NCBI RefSeq assembly: GCF_003284725.1
Contig: NZ_PGTO01000003.1
Location: forward strand, 282,153-346,152
Reading direction: 5' to 3'
Length of the DNA: 64,000 nucleotides
Source: Paramagnetospirillum kuznetsovii
Lineage (GTDB): Bacteria > Pseudomonadota > Alphaproteobacteria > Rhodospirillales > Magnetospirillaceae
The translations under genes and the position numbers were made by a program. Position 1 is the first letter of the stretch. The number at the start of each line of letters is the position of its first letter. The notes beneath the pieces were generated by a model, which saw only the letters and a list, made by a program, of their open reading frames with translations, did not search any database and was not told where the DNA came from. Positions 1-9,133 of the stretch are shown one piece after another.

Positions 1-3
1 CGG

Positions 4-903
4 CTAAAGCCCGGCCTTCGTCCTTGGGTCATAGCCGTGACGCGGCCCCCATTTCTCCACCAGCGCCTTGAATTCGCCGTTACGATCGGGCAGCACCACC
101 TTCAGAGTGACCAGCTGGTCGCCCCGGATGCCCTTCGGCCCGGCGATCCCCCTGCCTTTCAGCCGCAGCACCGATCCGGTATTGGAATCGGGCGGAATGC
201 TGAGGGCGACCTTGCCCTCGATGGTGGGAACGGTGATCTTTCCGCCCAGGACCGCTTCCTGCACCGAAATGGGGACGTCGAGCAAGATATCCAGTTCGCG
301 GCGGGTGAAGTGGGGGTGACTGTCCACCTTGACGTCGATATAGGCGTCACCCGGCTCCACTCCGAAGGCTCCCATCCGCCCCTGGCTTTTCAGCCGCAGC
401 GTCTGTCCATCCGTCGTTCCGGGGGGAATGCGGACCTCCACCGAGCGTCCGGGTTCCAACGTCACCCGCTTGGTGGCACCGGCCGCCGCCTCGATGAAGC
501 TGACGGTGACCGTCTGTCGGATATCGACGCCACCCTGGGCACCGGAGGCCTGGGCGCGCCCCTTCTCCTTGCGCCGCAGCAGCTCGGACAAGATGTCGTC
601 CACATTGTCGCCGAAGGGCGACCCGGCGCGGCGACCCCCGCCGGGACCGCCGCCGTGAGAGCGCCAGCCCCGTCGCTTGGCGGCGCCGGTCGCGTCGATA
701 TCACCGGCGTCGAACTGCGCCCGTTTGGTGGGATCGGACAGAAAATCATTGGCGGCGGTGATTTCCTTGAATCGCTCCTCCGCCTTCCGATCCCCTGGAT
801 TGAGATCGGGATGCAGTTCCCTGGCAAGCTTTCTGTAGGCTTTCTTGATGTCGTCGTCGGTAGCGGTCCGCGCCACGCCCAAGACCTGATAGGGATCCTT
901 CAC
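4..903 (-). CDS. DnaJ-class co-chaperone, CbpA-like, without zinc finger
   Basis: This 299-residue protein starts at a GTG (901-903) preceded by GAGG. Residues 1-70 form a J domain with the HPD motif (ELHPDLNPGD) that stimulates DnaK ATPase. A Gly-rich linker follows at about 75-100, then the two beta-sandwich substrate-binding domains of DnaJ. The four CxxCxGxG zinc repeats of true DnaJ are missing, which makes it a class II (CbpA-type) co-chaperone. It should act in the cytoplasm with Hsp70 in protein folding. The gene is complete, stopping 4 bp from the window edge. No dnaK or grpE lies nearby, so it is a stand-alone copy. Confidence 0.9.
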   Translation of the reverse strand: MKDPYQVLGVARTATDDDIKKAYRKLARELHPDLNPGDRKAEERFKEITAANDFLSDPTKRAQFDAGDIDATGAAKRRGWRSHGGGPGGGRRAGSPFGDNVDDILSELLRRKEKGRAQASGAQGGVDIRQTVTVSFIEAAAGATKRVTLEPGRSVEVRIPPGTTDGQTLRLKSQGRMGAFGVEPGDAYIDVKVDSHPHFTRRELDILLDVPISVQEAVLGGKITVPTIEGKVALSIPPDSNTGSVLRLKGRGIAGPKGIRGDQLVTLKVVLPDRNGEFKALVEKWGPRHGYDPRTKAGL

Positions 904-966
904 CGCGCCCTCATATCCACATGCGATTCGCGCATGTTACGGAATGTCGGGCGTCAGTGCCATTGC

Positions 967-1440
967 CTAGTTCTTCGCGGTCCAGCTTCCGTCCGGCTGG
1001 CGGCAGGCGGTGCCGTGAACCACCTCGTCCTTGCCGTCAACGACGATGGTGGATTGGTAGTCGCGGCAACGTTGGCCCGCCTCGTTGATGCTTTCGCCGG
1101 TCGGAGTGACGAAGCCGGAATTGCCGGTCTCGGGATTGCTCCAGCTGACCTTCTCGCCCACCGGGGCGTCGTGCGCCTTGTCCAAGGCGTCGTCGGCCTT
1201 GTCCTGGTCGGCCTTGGCCCAAGCCTTGCCCGCCGCCGATCCCGCCCAGGCGCCCAGCAGGCCGCCGACGGCCGTGGCCGCCATGTTGCCGATGCCGCGC
1301 CCGAACATGCTGCCGATCAACGCGCCGCCGATGGCCCCGACGCCGGTGCCGACGGCTTCCTTGGTGGGGCCTTCGGCGCAGCCCGTCAGGAGACCGGCCG
1401 CGACCACGACGGAAATGAGCTTGCTACGATGTTTCGACAT
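967..1440 (-). CDS. Glycine-zipper lipoprotein, 17-kDa surface-antigen type
   Basis: The 157-residue product has a lipoprotein signal ending in the lipobox LLTGC near residue 21, so it should be acylated and inserted in an envelope membrane. Residues about 30-75 are a Gly/Ala-rich glycine-zipper segment (repeats such as GTGVGAIGGALIGSMFG), like that of the Rickettsia 17-kDa antigen family. The C-terminal half is soluble and resembles the periplasmic end of that family, with two Cys that might pair. It is separated from the divergent pdxH gene by about 100 bp. The precise function of the family is unknown; a role in envelope integrity is likely. Confidence 0.8.
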   Translation of the reverse strand: MSKHRSKLISVVVAAGLLTGCAEGPTKEAVGTGVGAIGGALIGSMFGRGIGNMAATAVGGLLGAWAGSAAGKAWAKADQDKADDALDKAHDAPVGEKVSWSNPETGNSGFVTPTGESINEAGQRCRDYQSTIVVDGKDEVVHGTACRQPDGSWTAKN

Positions 1441-1538
1441 GGGGCGCTCGCGCGTGTGAGGAGTGGTTCGCCTATACAGCTAGGCCCGAATTAAGGCATT
1501 TTTACGCTTGAGCATCCAAGGTGAAAAGCCAGTCAGCC

Positions 1539-2126
1539 ATGTCAGCATCGCAAGACGATCCTCTTTCCCTCTTTCACGCATGGATGGGCGAGGCGGAAAA
1601 GAACGAGATCAATGATCCCAACGCCATGAGCTTGGCCACCGTGGATGGCGAGGGGCGGCCCAGTGTGCGCATGGTGCTGCTGAAGGGCGCCGACGAGGCG
1701 GGCTTCGTCTTCTACACCAATCTGGAAAGCCGCAAGGGCGTCGAGCTGGCCGCCAATCCCTTTGCCGCCCTGTGTTTTCACTGGAAAAGCCTGCGCCGCC
1801 AGATCCGGGTCGAGGGCCGCACCCAGCCGGTCACCGATGCCGAGGCGGATTCCTATTTCGCCAGCCGGGCCAGGACCAGTCAGATCGGCGCCTGGGCCTC
1901 CATCCAGTCGCGGCCTTTGAACGGACGCTTCGAACTGGAAAAGCGCATCGCCGAATACACCGCCAGGTTCGGGATCGGCGCGGTGCCGCGTCCGCCCCAT
2001 TGGTCGGGCTTCCGGCTGGTCCCCGACCGCATGGAGTTCTGGCAGGACAAGCCGTTTCGGCTGCATGATCGTTTCATCTTTACCAAAGAGGACGGCGCAT
2101 GGACACGGCGACACCTGTTTCCGTAA
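1539..2126 (+). CDS. pdxH: Pyridoxamine 5'-phosphate oxidase
   Basis: FMN-dependent oxidase that converts pyridoxine or pyridoxamine 5'-phosphate to pyridoxal 5'-phosphate, the last step of vitamin B6 synthesis and salvage. The split-barrel flavin fold is recognisable: RMVLLKG and [10 protein letters not shown] near the N-terminus, then SRPLNGR, and the C-terminal [10 protein letters not shown] and RLHDR substrate-binding segments. I choose the ATG at 1539 (195 residues) because it begins just before the conserved region; an in-frame GTG lies 18 nt upstream. The 3' end overlaps the next gene by 28 nt, suggesting co-translation. Confidence 0.95.
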   Translation: MSASQDDPLSLFHAWMGEAEKNEINDPNAMSLATVDGEGRPSVRMVLLKGADEAGFVFYTNLESRKGVELAANPFAALCFHWKSLRRQIRVEGRTQPVTDAEADSYFASRARTSQIGAWASIQSRPLNGRFELEKRIAEYTARFGIGAVPRPPHWSGFRLVPDRMEFWQDKPFRLHDRFIFTKEDGAWTRRHLFP

Positions 2127-3025
2127 CCACCGAGGCGGCCCATGGCCGCCTGATGCGGCTGGCCACCTATGCCTCCACCGCCACCGCGGCGGTGCTGATC
2201 TGCGTCAAGCTGGCCGCCTGGGCCGCCACCGGCTCCATGGCGCTGCTCTCCACCCTGATCGATTCGGTGCTCGACCTCGCCGCCTCGGTGCTGAACCTGA
2301 TGGCGGTGCGCCACGCCTTGCAGCCGGCCGACCGCGAGCACCGATTCGGCCACGGCAAGGCCGAGTCCCTGGCCGGTCTGGGTCAAGCCGCCTTCATCAC
2401 CGGCTCCGGCGGCCTGTTGCTGGTGGAGGCGGGCGGCCGCCTCGTCCGGCCGGAACAGGTGGTCCACGGCGACTGGGGCATCGCCGTGATGGTGTTCTCC
2501 ATCGTCGCGACCGCCGCCCTGGTGAGCTTTCAGCGCCACGTCATCGCGCGGACCAAGTCCACCGCCATCTCGGCGGATTCCTTGCACTATGCGGGCGACG
2601 TCATGATCAATCTCAGCGTCATCGTCTCGCTGCTGCTGACCATGAACCTGGGATGGTCGGCCGCCGATCCCGCCTTCGCCATCGCCATCGCGGGCTGGCT
2701 GCTGTTCAACGCCTGGCAGATCATCAGGGGATCGCTGGACACCCTGATGGACCATGAACTGCCCGATTCCGACCGAGCCCGCATCCGCGATATCGCCAAT
2801 TCCCATCCCATGGTCCTCGACCTGCACGATCTGCGGACCCGCACATCGGGACGCCAGGGCTTTATCCAGCTCCATCTGGAACTGCCGGGCGAGCTTTCGC
2901 TGATCCAGGCCCACGGCATCGCCGACGAGGTGGAAGGCGCCATCCAGGCCGCGTTTCCGTCCTTCGAGGTCATTATTCACGAAGACCCCTCCGGCATCAC
3001 CGAGCATCATCACGATCCGGCCTGA
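2099..3025 (+). CDS. fieF: Cation diffusion facilitator, FieF-like metal exporter
   Basis: A 308-residue inner-membrane proton/divalent-metal antiporter (Zn2+, Fe2+, Mn2+ or similar). It has about six membrane helices and a cytoplasmic C-terminal domain. The tetrahedral transport site of FieF is present with its usual spacing: Asp55 and Asp59 in TM2, His163 and Asp167 in TM5. The His-rich loop HRFGHGKAE is at about 81-89, and the last residues are His-rich (EHHHD). It starts inside pdxH, overlapping by 28 nt. Magnetosome MamB/MamM belong to the same family, but no other mam gene is present, so this looks like the housekeeping exporter. The metal specificity cannot be read from the sequence. 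Confidence 0.9.
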   Translation: MDTATPVSVTTEAAHGRLMRLATYASTATAAVLICVKLAAWAATGSMALLSTLIDSVLDLAASVLNLMAVRHALQPADREHRFGHGKAESLAGLGQAAFITGSGGLLLVEAGGRLVRPEQVVHGDWGIAVMVFSIVATAALVSFQRHVIARTKSTAISADSLHYAGDVMINLSVIVSLLLTMNLGWSAADPAFAIAIAGWLLFNAWQIIRGSLDTLMDHELPDSDRARIRDIANSHPMVLDLHDLRTRTSGRQGFIQLHLELPGELSLIQAHGIADEVEGAIQAAFPSFEVIIHEDPSGITEHHHDPA

Positions 3026-3031
3026 CCGAGG

Positions 3032-3499
3032 TCACGGCCCGGAGAACCCGGCCAAGGACTTCGCCAGTTGGTGAACCCGCTTGCGCACCTCGGGGTCGCC
3101 GATCCGGTAATAGGCCCTGACCAGATCGAGCGTCTCGCGGTTGCCCAGCAAGTCGATCTGGCGCAATTGGCTTTCCGGCAAAGTCCCCGCCGCGTGGGAC
3201 GGGCAAGTGGCTTTCAACTCGTCACTCATCTCGGCGTAGAAGTAATCCACGTCCACGCCCAAGGCCCGCGCCAGATCGAACAGGCGCGAGGCGCCGATGC
3301 GATTGGCGCCCCGCTCGTATTTCTGCACCTGCTGGAAGGTCAGTCCCATGGCCGCCCCCAGGGCCTCTTGGCTGAGGCCGAGGACAGATCGCCGCGAACG
3401 CAGGCGCGCGCCCACATACACGTCAATGGGGTTGGGCTTCACGGGAGAATTGCGCCGTCGATTTGACTGAATAGCACTCGTCATGATGCACATCCGCAT
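3032..3499 (-). CDS. Xre-family helix-turn-helix regulator
   Basis: The product is 155 residues from the ATG at 3499; an in-frame ATG at 3484 is an equally possible start because neither has a clear Shine-Dalgarno sequence. Residues about 25-85 form a Cro/C1-type HTH (VGARLRSRRSVLGLSQEALG, then QVQKYERGANR), followed by a C-terminal helical region of about 60 residues (DLVRAYYRIGDPEVRKRVHQL). This layout is common in alphaproteobacterial small Xre regulators. The upstream 100 bp is A+T-rich and likely holds its promoter. Targets are unknown. It is convergent with fieF, the stop codons being 6 bp apart, and shares no operon with ndk. Confidence 0.85.
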   Translation of the reverse strand: MRMCIMTSAIQSNRRRNSPVKPNPIDVYVGARLRSRRSVLGLSQEALGAAMGLTFQQVQKYERGANRIGASRLFDLARALGVDVDYFYAEMSDELKATCPSHAAGTLPESQLRQIDLLGNRETLDLVRAYYRIGDPEVRKRVHQLAKSLAGFSGP

Positions 3500-3640
3500 A
3501 AGTTGTGTAGATGCGCAATTTTACCCCCTCAGGAGTGACGTTCAAGTAGTATTCTTTTTAATGCAACAACCACAGTAATATATGCAACTTATTTTTCTTC
3601 ACTTAAGTGTGTTTTCGGCAACTGTCGATTGATCAAGCAA
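3500..3640. other. A+T-rich promoter region of the Xre gene
   Basis: This stretch between the Xre start and the ndk terminator is markedly richer in A+T than its surroundings, with runs such as TATTCTTTTTAATG and AATATATGCAAC. I see no open reading frame in it. It most likely contains the promoter and possibly the autoregulatory operator of the Xre gene. No -35/-10 pair is clear enough to assign. Confidence 0.4.
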
Positions 3641-3667
3641 AAACCCCGGGGCAATGCCCCGGGGTTT
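3641..3667 (-). terminator. Rho-independent terminator of ndk
   Basis: A perfect 12-bp inverted repeat, AAACCCCGGGGC and its complement, is separated by 3 nt. Read on the minus strand it is followed by TTTTTGCTT. It lies 25 bp past the ndk stop codon. Confidence 0.85.
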
Positions 3668-3691
3668 CGAAAGTCCGATCGGACGGCTGGA

Positions 3692-4114
3692 TCAGCCGGC
3701 GATCTCGCAGCCCGCGAAGAAGTAGGCGATTTCGATGGCGGCATTCTCGGCCGAATCGGAACCGTGCACGGAATTGGCTTCCACCGACTCGGCGAAATCG
3801 GCGCGGATGGTTCCGGGGGCGGCATTGGCCGGGTTGGTGGCGCCCATGATCTCGCGGTTGCGGGCGACGGCGCCCTCGCCTTCCAGCACCTGGACGACGA
3901 CCGGGCCGGAGATCATGAAGTCCACCAGTTCGCCGAAGAAGGAGCGCTCGGCATGCACCGAGTAGAACTGCTGGGCCTGTTCCTTGGTAAGGCGGACGCG
4001 CTTCTGGGCGACGATGCGCAGGCCGGCTTCCTCGAAGCGGGCATTGATCTTGCCAGTGAGGTTGCGCCGGGTGGCGTCCGGCTTGATGATCGACAGGGTA
4101 CGTTCGGTAGCCAT
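3692..4114 (-). CDS. ndk: Nucleoside diphosphate kinase
   Basis: This 140-residue enzyme transfers the gamma phosphate of ATP to any nucleoside diphosphate through a phosphohistidine. The catalytic His117 sits in the signature ANSVHGSDS, and the N-terminus [12 protein letters not shown] is typical of the family. I chose the ATG at 4114 because AAGGAA lies just upstream and the length matches other NDKs; the reading frame stays open further upstream to 4288 without homology. A terminator follows the gene. It is divergent from the ABC-F gene. Confidence 0.97.
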   Translation of the reverse strand: MATERTLSIIKPDATRRNLTGKINARFEEAGLRIVAQKRVRLTKEQAQQFYSVHAERSFFGELVDFMISGPVVVQVLEGEGAVARNREIMGATNPANAAPGTIRADFAESVEANSVHGSDSAENAAIEIAYFFAGCEIAG

Positions 4115-4286
4115 TCGTGAAATTCCTTTCGGCGGTTGCTCGCGCCGCGTCATCCATAGAAGATCATCGGCGGCTGCGTTCGCCCTCGGCGGCCGGGGCG
4201 CGAGGGACGGCGGGTTATAACGCCAACCGTGTCCAAGAGCAACGGGGTGTTTGTGACATCGCGGCGACCGTGCTATTGACCCGGCC

Positions 4287-6167
4287 ATGCTTCACATCAA
4301 CGACCTGACCTTTCGCTACGGCGGCCGGACCATCTTCGAGAGCGCCACCGTCCATATCTCCGCCGGACAGCGCGTCGGCCTGGTGGGGCGCAACGGCACC
4401 GGCAAGACCACGCTGTTCAAGCTGATCCTCGGCGAACTCCACCTGGATGGCGGCGAGATCAATCTGCGCCCGCGCGCCCGGCTGGGACGCCTGGCCCAGG
4501 AAGCCCCGGAAGGCGACATCAGCCTGATCGACTGCGTGCTGGCCGCCGATACCGAGCGCACCGAACTGTTCGAGGAGGCCGAGACCTGCACCGACGGCCA
4601 CCGCATCGCCGAGATCCACGAGCGCCTGCTGGCCATCGACGCCCATTCCGCCCCGTCGCGGGCGGCCTCCATCCTGTCGGGCCTGGGCTTCAATGCCGAG
4701 GCGCAGTTGCAGTCGGTATCGGATTTTTCCGGCGGCTGGCGCATGCGCGTCGCCCTGGCGGCCTCGCTGTTCGCCAGCCCCGACCTGCTGCTGCTGGACG
4801 AGCCCACCAACCACCTGGACCTGGAAGCCACCTTGTGGCTGCAAAGCCATCTGGCCGCCTATCCCGGCACCTTGGTGGTGATCAGCCATGACCGCGAATT
4901 GCTCAACGAGGTCGCGACCCGCATCATCCATCTGGAAGGCGGCAAGCTGAACGCCTATGGCGGCAATTACGACCGCTTCGAGGCGACGCGGCGCGCCCGC
5001 ATGGAGTTGCAGGGCAAGGCCTTCGTCAAACAGCAGGAACAGCGCAAGAAGATCCAGTCCTTCATCGATCGCTTCAAGGCCAAGGCCACCAAGGCCGCCC
5101 AGGCGCAAAGCCGGGTCAAGATGCTGGAACGCATGGATATGGTGGTCCCGGTGGTGGAGGACAAAGCCATGTCCTTCGACTTCCCCGACCCCGACCCCTT
5201 AAGCCCGCCCATCATCGCCATCGACCACGGCGTGGCGGGGTATGGCGACAAGGTGGTGCTGCGCGGCCTCGACATCCGCATCGACATGGACAGCCGCATC
5301 GCCCTGCTGGGCGCCAATGGCAACGGCAAGTCCACCTTGGCCAAGGTTTTGTCGGGTCGGCTCGATCTGCTGGAGGGTCAGTTCCGTAAGCCCTCCAAGC
5401 TGAAGATCGGCTATTTCGCCCAGCACCAGACCGAGGAATTGCGCCTGGACGAGACGCCCTTCGAGCATATGGCCATGCTGATGAAGGGGCTGCCCGAAGC
5501 CAAGGTGCGCGCCCAGTTGGGCCGTTTCGGCTTCGAACAGGACCGCGCCAATGTCAAGGTCTCCAGTCTGTCGGGCGGCGAGAAGTCGCGGCTGCTGTTC
5601 GCCCTGATGAGCCGGGAAGCCCCCCACCTTATGATTCTGGACGAACCCACCAACCATCTGGACATCGACGCCCGCGAAGCCCTGGTCTCGGCGCTCAACG
5701 CCTATGACGGCGCCGTGATCCTGATCAGCCACGACCCCCATCTGATCGAGCTGACCGCCGACAATCTGTGGCTGGTGGGCAATGGCGAGGTCAAGCCGTT
5801 CGACGGCGATCTCGCCGCCTATCGCCGCCTGCTGCTGGACATGGCCCGCGACGCAAGACGCGGCGGCAAGACCGAAGTCTCCGGCGATGCCGCCACCCGC
5901 AAGGCCGACCGCAAGGCCGCCGCCGAGGCCCGCGCCCAATTGGCCCCGCTGCGCAAGACGGCCCAAGCCGCCGAAAAGGCGCTGGACGACCTGCACAAGA
6001 AGCAAAAGCAGTTGGAAGCCCAACTGGCCGATCCCGCCCTTTACCGGGGGCCGTCGGCCAAGCTGACCGAACTGCGACGGCAGGAGGCGGACCTGGCGCG
6101 CAAGGTCGATGCCGCCGAGGCGACATGGCTGGAAGCCCAGGAAGCTCTGGAAGCCGCCCAGGCATAG
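4287..6167 (+). CDS. ABC-F family ATPase, Uup/YheS type
   Basis: The 626-residue cytoplasmic protein has two ABC domains and no membrane segments. The first has Walker [10 protein letters not shown], signature FSGGW and Walker [16 protein letters not shown]; the second has [18 protein letters not shown] and [16 protein letters not shown] charged linker (ABC-F tower or P-site domain) sits between them at about residues 240-300. The C-terminal 90 residues are a charged coiled coil, as in Uup-like members. ABC-F proteins bind the ribosomal E site and modulate translation; a few give antibiotic resistance. A housekeeping role is more likely here. Which subgroup it belongs to is not settled. Confidence 0.9.
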   Translation: MLHINDLTFRYGGRTIFESATVHISAGQRVGLVGRNGTGKTTLFKLILGELHLDGGEINLRPRARLGRLAQEAPEGDISLIDCVLAADTERTELFEEAETCTDGHRIAEIHERLLAIDAHSAPSRAASILSGLGFNAEAQLQSVSDFSGGWRMRVALAASLFASPDLLLLDEPTNHLDLEATLWLQSHLAAYPGTLVVISHDRELLNEVATRIIHLEGGKLNAYGGNYDRFEATRRARMELQGKAFVKQQEQRKKIQSFIDRFKAKATKAAQAQSRVKMLERMDMVVPVVEDKAMSFDFPDPDPLSPPIIAIDHGVAGYGDKVVLRGLDIRIDMDSRIALLGANGNGKSTLAKVLSGRLDLLEGQFRKPSKLKIGYFAQHQTEELRLDETPFEHMAMLMKGLPEAKVRAQLGRFGFEQDRANVKVSSLSGGEKSRLLFALMSREAPHLMILDEPTNHLDIDAREALVSALNAYDGAVILISHDPHLIELTADNLWLVGNGEVKPFDGDLAAYRRLLLDMARDARRGGKTEVSGDAATRKADRKAAAEARAQLAPLRKTAQAAEKALDDLHKKQKQLEAQLADPALYRGPSAKLTELRRQEADLARKVDAAEATWLEAQEALEAAQA

Positions 6168-6231
6168 CGCTTTCGTCCGTCACCGCGACACTGTAGGCTT
6201 GACGGAGTCGTGAACAGGCAAGCCTTACTCC

Positions 6232-7962
6232 GTGGTCGATTTCAACGCCCCTCTCCCACCCCCCCCAGCACTGGACATCAAGCGTCCACCGGAAGAGGTG
6301 CGTCAACTGCTCCGGCTATTGATCGGATTGGTGATGGCGCTGATGATCGGCGGCCTGATTGGTGGCCTTTACCATTTGCGCAATGTGGCGCTGGATGGCG
6401 CCGTCGCCAGCACTCAAGGCGTCGCCCGACTGTTGGACGAACACCTCGGCCGGACGCTGGCAACGACCGATGCCATCTTATATCGCGGTGCCAAGATCGC
6501 CACGGCGCGGGCCAAGGGCGAGATTTCCACCGACGAGGAATTGCGTGAATTCCAGCAGCTGGTCACCAGCCTGCCCGAGCGCGGCGCCATTCTCGCCACC
6601 GATGCCGACGGCAATGTCATCGTCAGTACCTCGGCACCAGATTCCAGCAACGTCAACATCGCGTTTCGGGAATGGTTCCAGGATTTGGCGGCAGGCGAGC
6701 AGGTCGTCGTCGGCCCCATGTTCCGCAATCGCTTCAACAATCGCCTGATTTTCACCCTCAGCCGCCGCATCTCCGACGATTTGGGCAATTTCGCGGGCAT
6801 GATCAGCGTGGGAATCGATGTCAGCGTTTTTACCGATTATCACCGCAGCCTGGTGATTGGCCATAACGGCTTCGTCGCGGCCACCACCAAGGGAAACCTG
6901 ATCCTGCGTCAGCCCGAACCAGAAGCCTTTGTCGATCGCTCGCTGGTCGGCGGCAAATTGGCCCAGGCCGCCGCCTCGGAACCCAACGGCACCCTCCGCT
7001 TCACCTCGGATCTCGACGGCATCGACCGCATCGTCTCTTACCGCACCTTGGCCGGTTTCAACGTGGAAGTCAGTGCCGGTCTGGCCGTGGACGATGTTCT
7101 GGCGCCCTGGCGAAAGACGGCGCTGTTGCTGGGCAGCGCCATGGCCGTCGTCGCCTTGGGGCTTTTGGGCGTGGCGTCCATGGCCTTTCGCGCCATCCAG
7201 CGTGAAGAAGCGATTTCCAGCGGGCTCGAGCGCACCGTTCACGAAAGGACCATGGAATCCGAGCAGCGCGCCTTGGAAGCCCGGCTGGCCAATGACAGCA
7301 AGACCCGATTCCTGGCCGCCGCCAGCCACGATCTGCGGCAACCACTGCAAGCGGCCGGTATGTTCACCGAAGTGCTTGCCGCCAATGTGACCACCCCCAT
7401 GCAGACCAAGGTGATCGACAAGCTGCGACAGAGCATCGAGGCCACCAACTCGCTTCTGACATCGCTACTGGACGTATCCACCTTCGAGGCGGGCAAGATC
7501 AAGCCAAAGCTCACCAGCTTCCGCATCATGCCGCTGCTGAACGGTTTGGTGGATCAGGTGGAACCGGAAGCGTCGCGCAAGGGATTGTCCATCGGCGCCA
7601 TTCCCAGTTCCTCGGTGGTAACCAGCGACGCGGTGCTGCTGGAACGGCTGCTGCGCAATCTGCTGGTCAACGCCGTTCGCTATACCGAGCGGGGCGGCAT
7701 TCGCGTCGGCTGCCGTCATCGCGGCGCCAAGGTCGCCATCCAGATTTGGGACACGGGTGTCGGCATTCCCGCCGACAAGATCGGCACCATCTTCGACGAT
7801 TTCACCCGCCTGGACGTCACCCAAGACCGTGGCGCCAGCAAGGGCCTAGGACTTGGGCTCGGCGTGGTCCGTCGCATGGCCTCGGTCCTGGGACACAAGC
7901 TCGAGGTAAAGTCCGTCCCCGGCAAGGGATCGTGCTTCACCGTCATCGTGGCTAAGGGGTGA
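6232..7962 (+). CDS. Membrane sensor histidine kinase with extracytoplasmic sensor domain
   Basis: A 576-residue protein starting at GTG. A first membrane helix (about residues 27-47) and a second (about 290-312) flank a periplasmic region of about 240 residues that looks like a PDC/dCache ligand sensor. The cytoplasmic part has a HisKA domain with phospho-acceptor His366 in SHDLRQPL, then an HATPase domain with N box (NLLVNAVRY), DTGVGIP and GLGLGLGVVRR. The protein ends after the ATPase domain, so it has no receiver of its own, and no response regulator gene is adjacent. Ligand and partner are unknown. The SHDLRQPL H box is usual in hybrid kinases of this order. Confidence 0.88.
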   Translation: MVDFNAPLPPPPALDIKRPPEEVRQLLRLLIGLVMALMIGGLIGGLYHLRNVALDGAVASTQGVARLLDEHLGRTLATTDAILYRGAKIATARAKGEISTDEELREFQQLVTSLPERGAILATDADGNVIVSTSAPDSSNVNIAFREWFQDLAAGEQVVVGPMFRNRFNNRLIFTLSRRISDDLGNFAGMISVGIDVSVFTDYHRSLVIGHNGFVAATTKGNLILRQPEPEAFVDRSLVGGKLAQAAASEPNGTLRFTSDLDGIDRIVSYRTLAGFNVEVSAGLAVDDVLAPWRKTALLLGSAMAVVALGLLGVASMAFRAIQREEAISSGLERTVHERTMESEQRALEARLANDSKTRFLAAASHDLRQPLQAAGMFTEVLAANVTTPMQTKVIDKLRQSIEATNSLLTSLLDVSTFEAGKIKPKLTSFRIMPLLNGLVDQVEPEASRKGLSIGAIPSSSVVTSDAVLLERLLRNLLVNAVRYTERGGIRVGCRHRGAKVAIQIWDTGVGIPADKIGTIFDDFTRLDVTQDRGASKGLGLGLGVVRRMASVLGHKLEVKSVPGKGSCFTVIVAKG

Positions 7963-8159
7963 TTTTTTCGTCATGCGGACATGGCGCCGGGCGCGCCTCT
8001 TCCATCACGACCAACGTCGTCACATGGAAAAGCCACGCCTTTCGGCGCCGCCCCCATATAGGGCGGCACCGCGACCTGCTCCCTCGGGCGGGCGCCCCTT
8101 GCGCGGTCCGTGGCCTGCTTATCCCCTAAATTCGCCATAGGAATTTAGGGGGCAGGACA
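7963..8159. other. Intergenic region without gene
   Basis: A 197-bp gap between the convergent kinase gene and the 75-residue gene. I see no coding sequence. Its last 40 bp hold the perfect inverted repeat listed separately; the remainder has only short GC-rich palindromes such as GGCGCCGGGCGCGCC-like runs. Confidence 0.5.
8123..8151 (-). terminator. Perfect 11-bp inverted repeat, likely terminator
   Basis: CCCCTAAATTC and its complement GAATTTAGGGG are separated by 7 nt. It lies 9 bp downstream of the stop of the 75-residue minus-strand gene and between two convergent genes. That suits a terminator, although no T run follows on either strand. An operator or protein-binding palindrome is the alternative. 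Confidence 0.5.
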
Positions 8160-8387
8160 CTAGGCCTGCACGTCTAGAATCTGTCCGACGCCCGACTTGC
8201 CGACGTCTTCGGGAGAGACGGCCTTGGGCTGTTGCTGCTGAGGTTGCGGGCTCTGCGCGACCACTTGCGCGAACACCTGGGCCGCTTGTTCCTCTTGCTT
8301 GATGGGCGTGAGGGGGGCTTGCGACCCGCTGGTGGCTTTCTGCAAGTACTGCGCCGAATTCGCGACGCCGACGGATGATACGTCCAT
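8160..8387 (-). CDS. Small Gln-rich protein of unknown function
   Basis: The product has 75 residues from the ATG at 8387, which is preceded by AGGCAGGACC; a further in-frame ATG at 8411 is less well placed. It begins MDVSSVG, has a weakly amphipathic N-terminal half and a Gln/Pro-rich stretch (SPQPQQQQPK) at about 45-55. The MDVSS start recalls the short YjfB-type putative motility proteins, but the rest does not let me confirm that. No signal peptide or membrane helix is visible. It stands alone, with its own upstream A+T-rich region and a possible terminator. Confidence 0.6.
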   Translation of the reverse strand: MDVSSVGVANSAQYLQKATSGSQAPLTPIKQEEQAAQVFAQVVAQSPQPQQQQPKAVSPEDVGKSGVGQILDVQA

Positions 8388-8485
8388 GGTCCTGCCTTTC
8401 TGGCTGAACATAAGTAGCTAACGTTAACTCATTCTTCAGGAAATGTCACCACCTGGATTTCATGCCAAGCGTATGGGGTCGTCGG

Positions 8486-9016
8486 CTATTGTGGCTCGCC
8501 CATCAGGTCGCGGGTCATCTGGCCCAGCAGCAACGAGAAGCGACGGTCGTCGGCCCCGCCGATCTTGGCGACCCAGCCTCGCACCGAGGACAGCAAGGAA
8601 TCGCCGTCGCAGAAGGTGGCGATCAGGTCGATACGTCCGCCATCGATCTTGATATTCGCCGCCTTGGCACGGCCAGCGCAGACGGCGCGCTCGTCCAGGT
8701 CGGACGCCGCCCCGGCCACCAGCACGATCCGGAAATTGGGCCGCGCCGCCACCGCCGGGTCCAGGGTCAGGGTGAAGGGGCGCCCCGGAATTCCCGCCGC
8801 CATGGCCGCGACGGCGACGCGGCGCAGATCCCCCGAGCCGGAGGCGAAAGGATCGCCCACCACGTCAAGCAGCAGCGGCCCGTTGTTGGTGGCGTAGACG
8901 AACGAACTCCAGGTCGCCGGACTGCGAAACCCCGGCACCGTGGACGGTCCGTCGCCGCACCCGCCGACCAGACTGGCCAGGGCGGCGGCACCCAGTGATA
9001 TAAGCCGCTTCATCAT
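8486..9016 (-). CDS. Predicted lipoprotein of unknown function
   Basis: The 176-residue protein starts MMKRLISLGAAALASL and has a lipobox VGGC, so the mature protein should begin at Cys20 and be membrane-anchored in the periplasm. The rest is soluble, with two further Cys (VCAGRA and TFCDGD) that could form a disulfide. I do not recognise the family; the length and style recall small periplasmic lipoproteins found in Magnetospirillum. The first two Met codons are adjacent, so the start is 9016 or 9013. The gene is divergent from the HPt gene. Confidence 0.65.
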   Translation of the reverse strand: MMKRLISLGAAALASLVGGCGDGPSTVPGFRSPATWSSFVYATNNGPLLLDVVGDPFASGSGDLRRVAVAAMAAGIPGRPFTLTLDPAVAARPNFRIVLVAGAASDLDERAVCAGRAKAANIKIDGGRIDLIATFCDGDSLLSSVRGWVAKIGGADDRRFSLLLGQMTRDLMGEPQ

Positions 9017-9133
9017 GGCTTGAAGGTGACCTTTGGCGCCGATCCTGTCAACGCGGGCCTGCGGCTAGACGGTGATTTCGCCGCCGCCCGGTGAAGTGCT
9101 AGACTGGCTGATCGAATTGCGCTGGATTCCCTC

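Noticed and set aside
37-1494. Plus-strand frame of 485 codons over the co-chaperone and lipoprotein genes
   Set aside because: Antisense shadow of two recognised genes, a common effect of high GC content.
2099-3025. Magnetosome MamB/MamM gene
   Set aside because: Same family, but no mam gene surrounds it; pdxH context and complete FieF metal site favour the ordinary exporter.
3032-3499. Xre gene as the BoxR regulator of the box cluster
   Set aside because: BoxR/BzdR have a C-terminal shikimate-kinase-like domain; this protein is only 155 residues and lies 38 kb away.
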